From Brachionus plicatilis (lineage: Eukaryota; Rotifera; Eurotatoria; Ploima; Brachionidae): a stretch of 64,000 nt of DNA. Position 1 is the first letter of the stretch, and each line of letters begins with the position of its first letter. Below the pieces are notes generated by a model. That model was not told the DNA's origin, did not search any database, and worked only from the letters and a program-made list of their open reading frames with translations. Shown here piece after piece: positions 54,613 to 64,000 of the stretch. A program made the translations under genes and the position numbers. The stretch is from positions 335,353-399,352 of the forward strand of contig QEOQ01000256.1 in assembly GCA_010279815.1 (NCBI GenBank). The letters run 5' to 3'.

Positions 54613-57600
54613 TGATTTTAATTAAATTTTTCAGTTTTATTTATAATACAAAATTTAATGGTAAAATAAAAGATAATATAGTAAAATATCGACCACATTT
54701 AGATGAAGATGAAGCTTCGGATTTTATAGTAAAAGTTTGAGTTGCAAAAAATTTAGTCTTCAATTCCATCCCTATTAAATTTAACTGATAATCATTTATT
54801 TCTTTATCAAATTTAAAATTTTCCAAATAATTTTTCGAGTCATTAGAATAGGTAAAATAATTTGAATAATTAGTAAATCTTTCTTTAAATAAAAAGCCGT
54901 CTTTAATCACACCATCAATTTTTGAGTAAAAATATTTTGTTGTCTTTAAATAAATTGAATAAAATTTGTCAAAATTACGAATAAATAGAATTGTCTGCGA
55001 ATCATGATGGTAAGCAAACCTGGATCCTCCAGAAAATTCAATAACTTTTAATTTTTTATCTTTATTTTTTAATTCAACTTGAATAATTAGTCCATTTATT
55101 AAAGAAACTGAACAAATTACATCAAAATATTCACTCTCAATGCAATAAGTCAAGTTGCCAAGTTGGTGTTTATCTATAAATTTTATTTCATAAATCTGAT
55201 GAACAAAGTTGTCCAAATTTTGCGAACAATTGTATTTTAAATTCACTTGTTGGTCACAGTCATCAACAAAATTATTATTTTGGCATCCGTAAATCTCATT
55301 GGAATCAATGCTTGATATCTTGTTGACATCTAGCATCTTCATCAATTCACATCCAGGATAATTAGAAATCTTAAAAGATACATTACGATTAGCTATCTGT
55401 TTGAGGGTACACTTTGGGAATCGATCTATGCTATCAAAAAAAAGTTCAATATCTCTAAAATTCTGTGAACAAAATACTTGAGGACTAATACTAGAAAATT
55501 GGTTATATTTGAGTGATATTTTTAAGTGGGTTTTATTTTGAGCAAAATTTCCAAAAGCATTTTTTGGTAAAGAAATAAAATTCCAATTTTGATTGTCTAA
55601 GGATACAAAAACCAAATTGGTCAAATGGCTGATTTGTGGAACCGACTTTATGGCATTATTATTAAGATATAAAATTTTTAGTTGAGTATTATACTTAAAA
55701 CATTCTGGCTCTAATATAGAAATTTGATTTCGAGCCAAATTTAATTCAACAAGTCCGATTAAATTTCGAAAAAAATAATCTTCTATTTTTGTCAAATAAT
55801 TGTTTACTATAATAATTTTTTTTAAATTTTTTAAATGAGGAAAATGAATTTTTTTTAGCTGATTATTAGAAAAATTAATTGAACTTACATTTTCAAATGT
55901 TAAAAGATCATTTTTAGCAATAAATTTTATTTTATTCGATGCCAATATAATTTCATCAATAGTGGAAATTTTGTCCAATTTAAGCTTTGATAAATCAATT
56001 GTATTTGAATAAAGATCTATATTTGTGCCGGTTATGGAGTCTATAATTTTTAGTTGATTCCCATCAAGGTATATCCTGATTAGTGATGGCAAATCTACAA
56101 ATAAATACTCAATTTTATTATGATTTAAGACCAATTCTTTAAGATTTACGGGATTGTTTAAATTTATTTTAGAAGAAAATTTAGAAAAATTGTTATTTGA
56201 CAGGTCCAGGTTTTCTACTGATTTTGTAAAATAAAATTTATTTTTTTCATTCAATAAATTAAAGCCTAAATTTAAAAATTTTAATTTTTTTAAATCCAAA
56301 AAACTTCCTGTTTCTATTTCAAATATCATGTTATCACCCATACCCAAGTATTCGAGTGACTCAGTGTTAATAAAGGTTGTATTCTTAAGTATTTTGAATC
56401 TATTACTAAAAATTTCTAATTTTTTTAAATTTTTTAACATCGATAAATTAACGAAATTCAAAGCATTTTCATTTAAATATATCTCTTCTAAATTTGATTC
56501 ATTTTTTAGCTGTATTATTTCCAATTTTTCTAGTTTGCTTTGAGTAAGAATAAATGTTCTTATAATCTCACTTGGATACAATTTAAAATATTTAAATTCA
56601 CAGTAGATGAATAACAATTGGGTTATGTTTAAAAGAGAATTTAAGTTTAGATCAACGAATGAAACCTTGATACTAGTGAATTTTACCTCTTTTACCCCTA
56701 GCCGATTAAATGTTTTGATAAAAAGAATTAAAGATGATTCTTTGACACCAACAGCTGGTATTAAATTTACCTGTTTAATTTTGTTCATGAGTCGATTGAT
56801 TTTTTTATTTAATAAAACATCATCTAAATTTTCAATTTTGTTAAAATTTAATTCTTGAATGGAAGATGTACTCGAAATTTTGTCAATAAAATCGATAGGT
56901 AAGTGTTGCTGCTTAATTGTAAGTGAATTAATTGATAAATTTTGAAGGCCATTGTCAGGAAGATAACTTTGTTCGGTTAGAACTATTCTTATATTTGTGA
57001 TATTAGGATTCACATTTAATTCACATGATAAAGAACATAATGATCCATTTCGATTTAGTTGTTGGCAAATTTCAATAAAATTATTTGCACTAATTAAAAT
57101 TAATGTTGAAATATGAAAAAAAAATGTAAACATTTTCTTTTTAAAATCAAATAGTTTGAATTTTTTGAATTTCTTAGAGATCTTTCAATCTAAATAAAGA
57201 ATTTTAAATTAATTTAAAAAAAAACGCTTTTGATGTTTTTCTTACATTTTATACAAAAATTATGTTTTTTCTTTTAGTTCAAATTTTAAAATTTTATTAA
57301 ATGAAACAAAAGTAGGAACAGAAGATAAGATTAAAAAAATTTGGTCTTTTAATTTTCAAAAATTTTTTTTCTAGATGAAAAACAGCAATTTTTGTATAAA
57401 ATGTAGGAATTTTCATAAAGCCACTTATAGAAATATAAAAAAAAAAATCTTTGGAAAAAAGAAGTAAATTTAAAAAATTACGCCATAATAATTGATTTTT
57501 TTTGGAAAAATGAATTTTATTTTCATAAAAAATATAGCTCTGAGGTTAATGAGTTAAAACTAACAAATTTTAAGTAAAATTAGATTTTTTCACAAAAAAA

Positions 57601-58832
57601 ATATTGAAAATATCATTTGATATTCCTATCAAACATTCCATCTAGTCTTGTTAGGAGGACTAAAAATATAAATTCAAACTGAATGTGATGACTTTTACTA
57701 AATTCTTTTAATTTGAATTAATGAAATGTTCTTTTAACTCCAAAATCGAATAACAAAGTAAAAAAAGTATAAAAGCAATATTTCATTATTTTAGTTCAGT
57801 TAAATATTTTATCGTTTGTAAATATAAATAAGTCACATTACAGACTAATGAAATTATTATAAACTGTGCCAAAGAATATAATTTTGAGTTAATTTAGATG
57901 ATTTGAAATAAAAAATTGTTTACATACTAAAATAATGTAAAAGATTCAAAAAAAAAAGTTAGTTTAACAAATTTTACCTAAAAAGGTGACTTATTGATTT
58001 AATATATAAAATACTTTAAAAATCTGAATTTTCAAATGAAAATGAAAATATTTCATCAACTGATGTATTTTTGACATTTTTTATTACAAAATGAAACAAT
58101 TCAAGAAATAAAGGCTGAGTAAACGACAGAAATTTCATTCAAAATTAAAGACAAATGCTTCTCATTTTAAATCTTATTTTTTAAGATCATTTATTTCTCA
58201 AAGAGAATATTGTCTGCATTTTAAGCAATTAAAAATATCCTGTGAATTTAAATTAAAAAAAATTAAAGGGATAAAATGACACTAATGCGATTTATAATTT
58301 TTAAAGACAATTTAAATAATTGTGGGCATCATATAGAACCTGATATTATAGACCAATTTGGGACTAAATATTTTATTTGAATTTGATTTTAAGATTTTTT
58401 TACTGAATTTATTCGATTTTTAAAAAAATGAGCTAAAATAATAGAGTTATTAATTTTATTGATATAAGAAGATTCTAAGACATTAATTGCAGGCATTAAA
58501 TGCACCACTTTGATTTTTGATCTTGAGAAGATATATTTTTTCATGATATAAAATATAATCTAAATTTTTAATTTTTAGTGTCTTATTACTTTTCTAAAAA
58601 AATTAAAAATTAAATTTTGAAGGGATCTTTGAAAAAACATCCAAAAATAATTAAAAATTATAAAAAATAAAAATGTTAAATATTAGTATTACCAGGACCT
58701 TCAGTTTTTGAATAAAACAAGGACCCATCCTTATCTCCTCCATTAATACTATGCCATTTATCCCCCACCTTTTGTCTAGTACAAAATTTTACCAGCTTTC
58801 ACACAACACCGAAATCTAAACTCTAGCAAATT
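54613..58832. repeat. segmental duplication, copy B
   Basis: Partner of 44005-49892; the compact form without the MITE and LINE insertions seen in copy A. Confidence 0.8.
54641..57133 (-). CDS. leucine-rich-repeat surface protein with GPI-like tail, copy B
   Basis: 830 residues, one exon, ATG at 57133; same architecture as copy A (signal peptide, Cys cap, LRR array, Cys-rich module, hydrophobic GPI-like tail). Ungapped comparison shows about 13 differences in the last ~450 residues. A block of about 60 residues (roughly 145-205: 'VKEVKFTSIKVSFVDLNLNS' here, 'VKDVKLKNIKISYLKIDLNP' in copy A) differs at close to half its positions. Smaller clusters occur near residues 225-245 and 335-360. The reading frame is intact, so both copies are probably functional with different binding faces. 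Confidence 0.85.
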   Translation of the reverse strand: MFTFFFHISTLILISANNFIEICQQLNRNGSLCSLSCELNVNPNITNIRIVLTEQSYLPDNGLQNLSINSLTIKQQHLPIDFIDKISSTSSIQELNFNKIENLDDVLLNKKINRLMNKIKQVNLIPAVGVKESSLILFIKTFNRLGVKEVKFTSIKVSFVDLNLNSLLNITQLLFIYCEFKYFKLYPSEIIRTFILTQSKLEKLEIIQLKNESNLEEIYLNENALNFVNLSMLKNLKKLEIFSNRFKILKNTTFINTESLEYLGMGDNMIFEIETGSFLDLKKLKFLNLGFNLLNEKNKFYFTKSVENLDLSNNNFSKFSSKINLNNPVNLKELVLNHNKIEYLFVDLPSLIRIYLDGNQLKIIDSITGTNIDLYSNTIDLSKLKLDKISTIDEIILASNKIKFIAKNDLLTFENVSSINFSNNQLKKIHFPHLKNLKKIIIVNNYLTKIEDYFFRNLIGLVELNLARNQISILEPECFKYNTQLKILYLNNNAIKSVPQISHLTNLVFVSLDNQNWNFISLPKNAFGNFAQNKTHLKISLKYNQFSSISPQVFCSQNFRDIELFFDSIDRFPKCTLKQIANRNVSFKISNYPGCELMKMLDVNKISSIDSNEIYGCQNNNFVDDCDQQVNLKYNCSQNLDNFVHQIYEIKFIDKHQLGNLTYCIESEYFDVICSVSLINGLIIQVELKNKDKKLKVIEFSGGSRFAYHHDSQTILFIRNFDKFYSIYLKTTKYFYSKIDGVIKDGFLFKERFTNYSNYFTYSNDSKNYLENFKFDKEINDYQLNLIGMELKTKFFATQTFTIKSEASSSSKCGRYFTILSFILPLNFVL

Positions 58833-58879
58833 TTGTTTTTTGGCATTTTTAATTTTTTTTAGTAATTTTAGAAAAATAG

Positions 58880-59175
58880 TAACGTAATTGTCCGATAAAT
58901 ATGACATGTCACTAACAAATTTAGTGACATGTAATATTTCAGTGAACACTGATTTTTTAAAATTGAAATATTCGCTTTTAGTGACATGCAACAATAAGCA
59001 AATATGCATAAATATTGCTATTTTTTATGAAAATATTATGCATATTCGCTTTTTGTTGCATGTCACTAAAAGCGAATATTTCAATTTTAAAAATCAGTGT
59101 TCACTCAAATATTACATGTCACTAAAATAGGGTTACTCTGTTTTAGTGACATGTCATATTTATCGGACATTTACG
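58880..59175. mobile_element. palindromic MITE built of GTGACATGT motifs
   Basis: An almost complete palindrome centred near 59020. Ends are GTAACGTAATTGTCCGATAA and the complement of TTATCGGACATTTACGTTA. The motif TTAGTGACATG or its complement occurs at least six times. The two ORFs seen here are mirror images and not genes. It sits about 50 bases beyond the end of segmental copy B. Confidence 0.75.
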
Positions 59176-59344
59176 TTAGCTATACTATTATATTCGTCCA
59201 TCGTCCATTAAAAATTTGCTACAAAAACAGAAATATATTTTTAATTTTTTTTTAGAAATAAAAAATATTTTATTTAGATAAAAAAAGAAAAAATAATGTA
59301 CTTTTTGGTATATCTTTTCAAATATTATGGCTCTTAAAATTGTT

Positions 59345-59696
59345 TTTTTAATTTTTTTAAATAATTTTAATGTAAGATGCTTTACAAATTGTGTAGAATT
59401 AAAAAATAAAAATGTTTAAAAAAATATTTTCTCAATCAGTTAATAAAATCGATTTTTAAATTTAAATTTATAAACTGATTTTTCTAGACTTTATTTTAAA
59501 TTTTATTTTTTCAAAAGTATTTGTATCTTGCATTTAAAGATTCAAAAAAATGAATTCCAAATAAGCAATACAATGAAAAGATCGATATTTCCAATAAATA
59601 TTTTTGTAATAAAAATTTATTTTATTTTTAAATCTTCATAACATAAAAAGCATGTTACGTTAAAATTATTTAAATAAATTTTAAGATTAATTTTAA
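59345..59696. mobile_element. MITE, family A, copy 2
   Basis: Left arm with GTAAGATGCTTTACAAATTG, right arm with its inverted partner near 59638-59665. The interior shares TTTTTCAAAAGTATTTGTAT with copy 1 at 6183-6575. Confidence 0.65.
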
Positions 59697-59869
59697 TTTC
59701 TAAAGATAAACTCTTTGAATTAAAAAAGTATTTTGAATTGCTCATGACTTCATGATGTCAATAAACACCATTTATTTGATGAAATAAAAATATCATAATG
59801 AAATTTTTTTATTTTTGGTTCTTTTAGTTGATCTAACTGTCGCCAATTAATCAGTTGATTTAAATTTTT

Positions 59870-60120
59870 ATCCAAGTTTTCGGCATTGTGAATTTTGGAA
59901 CAAAGAACAAGAACAAAACTTTTTTACTTTGAGTGTAAAAATTGTTCTGCAAAATGTATCAGATGATACAAACTTTTTACCACCCAAATTAAGTCTCTGC
60001 AACAACTTTGCAATTTAATTTTAGTGATTTTCAAATTCATTCAGTGCTTTTCAGACTTGCAGACTTGCAGAGTTTTTGCTGAGAACTTGTAAAAAATTCA
60101 CAATGTCCAAGTTTTATTCC
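59870..60120. mobile_element. foldback/MITE element, family B, degenerate copy
   Basis: Left end CATTGTGAATTTTGGAACAA, right end CACAATGTCCAAG; interior has the TTTGCAGA/TCTGCAA words of this family. No ORF. Confidence 0.5.
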
Positions 60121-60353
60121 TCTTTTTTGAGTAGCTACAGTAGACTCTAGATTTTCTTAAATTTCTTTTGAAGCATGATCCAATATTCAATCTTCTTGAC
60201 TTGATTGTATGTTTCTTAGAACGTCTAAATTAACTTAAAATGAATCTAATGTTATGTACCAATATCTTCTTTTCCAAATTGAATAACAAGTTAATCATCT
60301 TCCTTAATACTTTTATTTGCAAAATTTTAGTAAACTTGTATGAGAGATAATTA

Positions 60354-61135
60354 CAGTGATGATTTGATACTAGTGTTTTTACCAAATTTTAAGGAAATTT
60401 ACGAAAAAAATCACCATTTATATTTTTTAGTATTTTGAAATGAAATAAATCAATTGGTTTTAATATTAAATAAAACAATAAAAACAAATACAATAATTGA
60501 ATTATTTTACAGATTTTTACGTACATTTACGTAATGACCGAACTTTGAAAAGATAAATTCCAATAGAAATTGGTAAAAATGTGTAAAAATTTGTAAAAAA
60601 ATTAAAAATTCAATCAAATTTTTTAGAACACCTTGCAAAATTTGTCCCTAACTTTTGAAAAAGCTTTTGAGAAGCGAGAAATTCATTAAAACCGAATCGT
60701 GCGGTTTTAAAATTAAAAAAATTATAGATCAATTCATTATTAAATTTCAAAAATAAAAATAAAAATTTTTTTGAATCAATTTTTTTATTTAAATTACCAA
60801 ATTAATAAGGAAAGAAAAGCTAATATTCAAAAATCTTTCACATATGGTTTTAATTTTCACTTTTAAATATTTATTAATTCATATTAGAAATAAAGAAGAG
60901 ATTGAAAGTTTAATGAAAAATAATGAAATATAATGAATAATAGTTTAATAGTCTTATTAAATAATTTGATTGAATTTTTAATTTTTTTACAAATTTTTAC
61001 TGAAATTTACCTTTTCAAAGTTCGGTCTTTACGTAGATTTTCGTAAATTAACATTTTTTTGCATGTGTAATTTTACGTAAATTTTCGTTAATTTACGTAA
61101 AATTTGGTAAAAACACTAGTATCAAATCATCACTG
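60354..61135. mobile_element. hAT-like MITE, 782 bases, about 40-base inverted ends
   Basis: Starts CAGTGATGATTTGATACTAG and ends with the exact complement; the arms extend through a GTTTTTACCAAATTTTA block. Flanking octamers GATAATTA and TATATTTA are similar, as expected for an old 8-base duplication. Internal inverted pair near 60540 and 61010 (GACCGAACTTTGAAAAG). No coding capacity, so non-autonomous. Confidence 0.7.
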
Positions 61136-61149
61136 TATATTTAATTTTA

Positions 61150-61262
61150 TCCTTTCCTCTTCTTTTCTTCTTCCTTTAATTTTTCTTTCTTCCTTCTTTC
61201 TTCCTTTAATTTTTCTTTTTCCAAGAAGAACAGAAAGAGAAAAGTAAGAGGAGAGGAGAAGA
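61150..61262. repeat. polypyrimidine tract followed by polypurine tract
   Basis: About 75 bases of nearly pure C/T (TTCCTTTAATTTTTCTTTC-type repeated twice) switch near 61225 to about 35-50 bases of nearly pure A/G. The two parts can pair with each other. Possible foldback or H-DNA-prone site. Confidence 0.55.
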
Positions 61263-61687
61263 AGTGGAAAGGAAAAGGGATGAAAAATAAATTGATGAAT
61301 TTAGTTTTAATATGTACTAAAATTTTCTTTTACAGCGGAAAATGAATTTTTGCTTGATAGGAAAAAATGGCACTTGGAAAAAGTTCCAGTGAAAAAAATC
61401 CAGTGGAAAATTATCCACTCTAAAAATTTTAATTACATGATTATTTATTATAAATCATTACAAAAACAATTAAGTAATTAGATCAATTTTTTTAAAGAAG
61501 AATATGCCAAATCTTTTTCTTCTTAAATATCTTATATTGAGTCTTAAAATCTAACAATCTTGCTAAAAATGAATTAAAATTAATCACCTTGTACCTTTTG
61601 AGCCTATAAATAATTGAAAAATACAATTGGAGATTTATCAAAAATTGAAACAAAATATTAAAATAATCTTTAATTAGTTTCAAAAAA

Positions 61688-61855
61688 ATGGAAAATACCG
61701 AAGAAGTCTTCGAATTTTTAGATAATGATAGAACTTCTGCTCATTTTAATTTTGTTAAATTTACTCGAAACGAAGAAAACCAGGATGGATCAATCCGCTT
61801 TAGATGCTGCAAGTGCAGTATAACACGATCAAGTGACAATGCGAATTACATTTAA
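61688..61855 (+). CDS. small ORF with Cys cluster, possible FLYWCH-like fragment
   Basis: 55 residues from ATG 61688: acidic start (ENTEEVFEFLDND), then F-N-F-V-K-F-T-R-N, D-G-S-I-R-F-R-C-C-K-C-S and a stop. The W/F-R-C pattern recalls the beginning of a FLYWCH finger, but the rest of the domain is missing. Could be a truncated transposon N-terminus or a first exon. Confidence 0.3.
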   Translation: MENTEEVFEFLDNDRTSAHFNFVKFTRNEENQDGSIRFRCCKCSITRSSDNANYI

Positions 61856-62394
61856 TAATTTTATTAAAACAAAATTTTTTCCTGAATTTAAAAGTTCTGT
61901 AATTAATAAACCAAGAAATATAATTCCTTTAATGATTTAATTGTAGAATTTTATTACCTTTTCTTTATTTATCTTTTTTAAATTATAATAAAATATCCAA
62001 AATTATAGGAATTATTCATATCAATATTCAATTTTAGTTTTAATTATAAGTGGAATTGTTTCCAATGGATTTTTTTCAACAGGAATTTTTTCATAGTTAT
62101 TGAATTTATTATAGCTTCAAAAAAAACACCCATTTGTAAATAGAAAAGTAATTGAAATAAGATTCAAGTATTTTTGGAATAAATCTAATGTCTTGCTTTT
62201 AAAAAATTTACAATTTTAATTTTTAAAAATGATTTTATCTCATTTTATTTAACTTGATATTCATCCCTTTTAAAAAATAATCAAAAATTCAAAATTTTTT
62301 TTGGAAAGTCTTTTCAAATTTCACTGAGTACAGGCTTGGTTAAATAGTCTATAAAAAAGACTGCTTATTAATCCTCAAAAGACCATTTATCAAA
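61856..62394. other. intergenic AT-rich DNA
   Basis: No feature supported; promoter region of the gene at 62395. Confidence 0.4.
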
Positions 62395-63694
62395 ATGCTT
62401 AGCTGTGCAGAAAAAAATTTTAACCAAGACTTTCAATCGCTTAATGAAACACTGACCAAAGTCCACAATGCGGATTTAACTGAAAACATACAACTGATCA
62501 GCGACAATCGCGTTCTTTTTAAAAAATTAAAAAAACTTCTCCAACAAGATTATTTTATGCTACAGTTTTTTAACAATGAAGTATCCAAAAACTTTTTAAT
62601 CACAAAATTCTATATTCAAAATTTTTTAAAGATTGTCTATGTACAAATATTCGAAGCATTCAAGACTTTAATCAATGTGGATAAAAAATTTTCAGTGAAC
62701 TTAATAGATTAAATATTTTTTTTTCCTGATTTTAAAATTATTCAATTCAAAAGATAATGAAAGACATAATCAAGCTTTTGGTGCTCACAGTAAGCCAAGT
62801 ATTCGATGGGTATTGGAAAGTCAGTGAATCGGTTGGATGCAAAATATGGCTTCGATCAACCTACGAGCAATTTTTGGCTCAATGTCATGCCAAAATTGTC
62901 ACCTACCTCACAAAATACCATCCATCTAAAAGTGACATCACATTTTTGGTCATTAACTTCGACATGGTCTCACATCTAATAGAACTAGTAGATTTTAGGC
63001 TTTTAATCAAAAATAACTTTGTTATGGATCAAATTCAGGAAATGACAATTTATTGGAAGTATTATCCGGATAAATTTTTTTTAATTTTAAGCCAGACTCT
63101 TCAAAATTTTTACACATTCCATTTTTCGAACCAATTTAATGACTGTGTATTGATTGAACTGTTCACTCTTATCTTAAATGGCTACAGCATTTTGATAAAT
63201 TTTTTTCATTCTGCCACAACATACCGGTCACTATGTGTCCGTGAACTCTCAAAGCTGTCCAACATGGCCCAGAAATTCGCCACCATGTCAATACACAAGC
63301 ATTTAAACATCATTAATTTGAAAATATTTGATCTTTTGGTCAGTCTATTGATCGCCGAAGTGAATACTGGTAACAAAGATTGTTCCAAGTGCATCGATTT
63401 TCTTGACGAGTGCTTGGAGTCAACCAACCAGTTTGTTAAAATGAATTGGATGACTTTAGAGGATGAGTACAAAACTGGATACTTGAAAATTTTGAAAATT
63501 TTAATTGAGCTAATTGATAAATGTAATGACCAAGAGAATTCTCTGCTAGGCTTGAATCAGAGTAATGCAAGCTTTGAAATAATCAAAAATCTAATAAAAT
63601 CTGAAAGTAATTTTTTAGTTATTTTAAAATTTAAATTTAAATTTTTTGCTAGAAATTGATGCTAAATTGTTTTACAGCGACTGTTGGCCGGTAA
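62395..63694 (+). CDS. helical cytosolic protein of unknown function, at least three exons
   Basis: Exon 1 62395-62694 (100 codons) and exon 2 62754-63606 join in phase 0 through a 59-base intron (GTGAAC ... CAAAAG). A further 46-base intron (63607-63652, GTAATT ... TGCTAG) is likely, because the unspliced end is pure A/T low complexity; the stop would then be at 63692-63694. About 395 residues, almost wholly alpha-helical by composition, no signal peptide or clear membrane helix, Leu/Ile-rich segments spaced as in HEAT/ARM-like solenoids (LVLTVSQVFDGYWKVSESVG, HLIELVDFRLLI). Composition of exon 2 is less A/T-biased than flanks, supporting real coding. I recognise no family. It may continue into the exons at 63826-64000. 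Confidence 0.65.
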
Positions 63695-63825
63695 TAAGTG
63701 CCATGGTACTTAAAAGAAAAAAAATCTATCAAGTAGTTTTAAATTAATTAATAATTTTTTTTTTATTGTTATTAAAAATTAAAAAGTGTCAAGATTTTAT
63801 TTTTTTTATAAAATATTTTTTTAAA

Positions 63826-64000
63826 ATGTACCCTTATTTTGAGGAGATAGCTTTGCTCGATGAAATGATCTATTTTTGTCGTTTGATTCTTAATGTAAGA
63901 TGATTTTTAGAAAAATTTTTTTTTTCAAATTTTTATTTTTCAAAGGATTCTATTTTTGTTTTGGAGATGGCAGATTGCCTCGTCCTGTTGCTAAAGCTCT
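63826..64000 (+). CDS. 5' exons of a gene running off the window, or continuation of the preceding gene
   Basis: Exon 63826-63894 (MYPYFEEIALLDEMIYFCRL ...) and exon 63946-64000 (DSIFVLEMADCLVLLLKL) join in phase 0 through a 51-base intron with a strong GTAAGA donor and TTTTTCAAAG acceptor. Helical, Leu-rich, like the preceding protein. The 130 bases between them hold no convincing acceptor in the right phase, so a separate start at ATG 63826 is equally possible. Confidence 0.5.

Noticed and set aside
58776..59130. Two overlapping opposite ORFs
   Set aside because: Mirror images produced by the GTGACATGT palindrome.
61492..61683. 63-codon minus-strand ORF
   Set aside because: Low-complexity Lys/Ile/Phe composition and no domain.

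Overview
The window looks like nuclear DNA of a small invertebrate. It is very AT-rich and gene-sparse. Where coding exons can be joined in frame, the introns are only 46-59 bases with GT..AG ends. The protein set is metazoan: SUEL/galactose-binding lectin repeats, a PAN-EGF-C-type-lectin mosaic, leucine-rich-repeat (LRR) surface proteins, a seven-helix receptor and inositol-3-phosphate synthase. Tiny introns, AT-richness and lineage-specific LRR/SUEL surface proteins suggest a rotifer (monogonont, Brachionus-like). That is an inference from gene style, not proof. There is one run of N (53050-53400).

Layout. 1-16 kb: 3' part of a SUEL-lectin gene, a decayed piggyBac-like element with TTAA flanks, inositol-3-phosphate synthase (minus), a cryptic three-exon small membrane protein (minus), decayed piggyBac and FLYWCH-type fragments, an OafA-type membrane acyltransferase (minus), then a long stretch of foldback repeats and LINE tails. 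16.9-25 kb: a second, complete SUEL-lectin gene (type II membrane protein), a GC-richer LINE with few but disabling mutations, a FLYWCH fragment and the PAN-EGF-CTLD gene. 25-37 kb: a LINE tail interrupted by a 0.59-kb palindrome, then an LRR-type seven-helix receptor gene whose 5' part is present again in inverted orientation. A 2.65-kb intron-containing mariner-like element lies exactly between the two copies. 37-44 kb: transposon relics and MITEs. 44-59 kb: a segmental duplication carrying two 830-residue LRR proteins with GPI-like tails, separated by LINE fragments and the gap. 59-64 kb: foldback MITEs, a small ORF and the start of one or two helical genes of unknown role.

How the genes relate. 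Most intact genes encode surface or secreted recognition proteins (two SUEL lectins, a PAN/EGF/C-type lectin, two LRR GPI-like proteins, an LRR-type receptor). Several are local duplicates. ISYNA1 is the only clear housekeeping enzyme. The LRR pair are nearly identical in the C-terminal half and highly divergent in one block of the LRR region, as expected from gene conversion plus selection on a binding face. Much of the rest is mobile DNA: piggyBac, mariner/Tc1, hAT-like MITEs, at least three LINE lineages, FLYWCH-type relics and many foldback elements. No RNA gene or CRISPR array was recognised.
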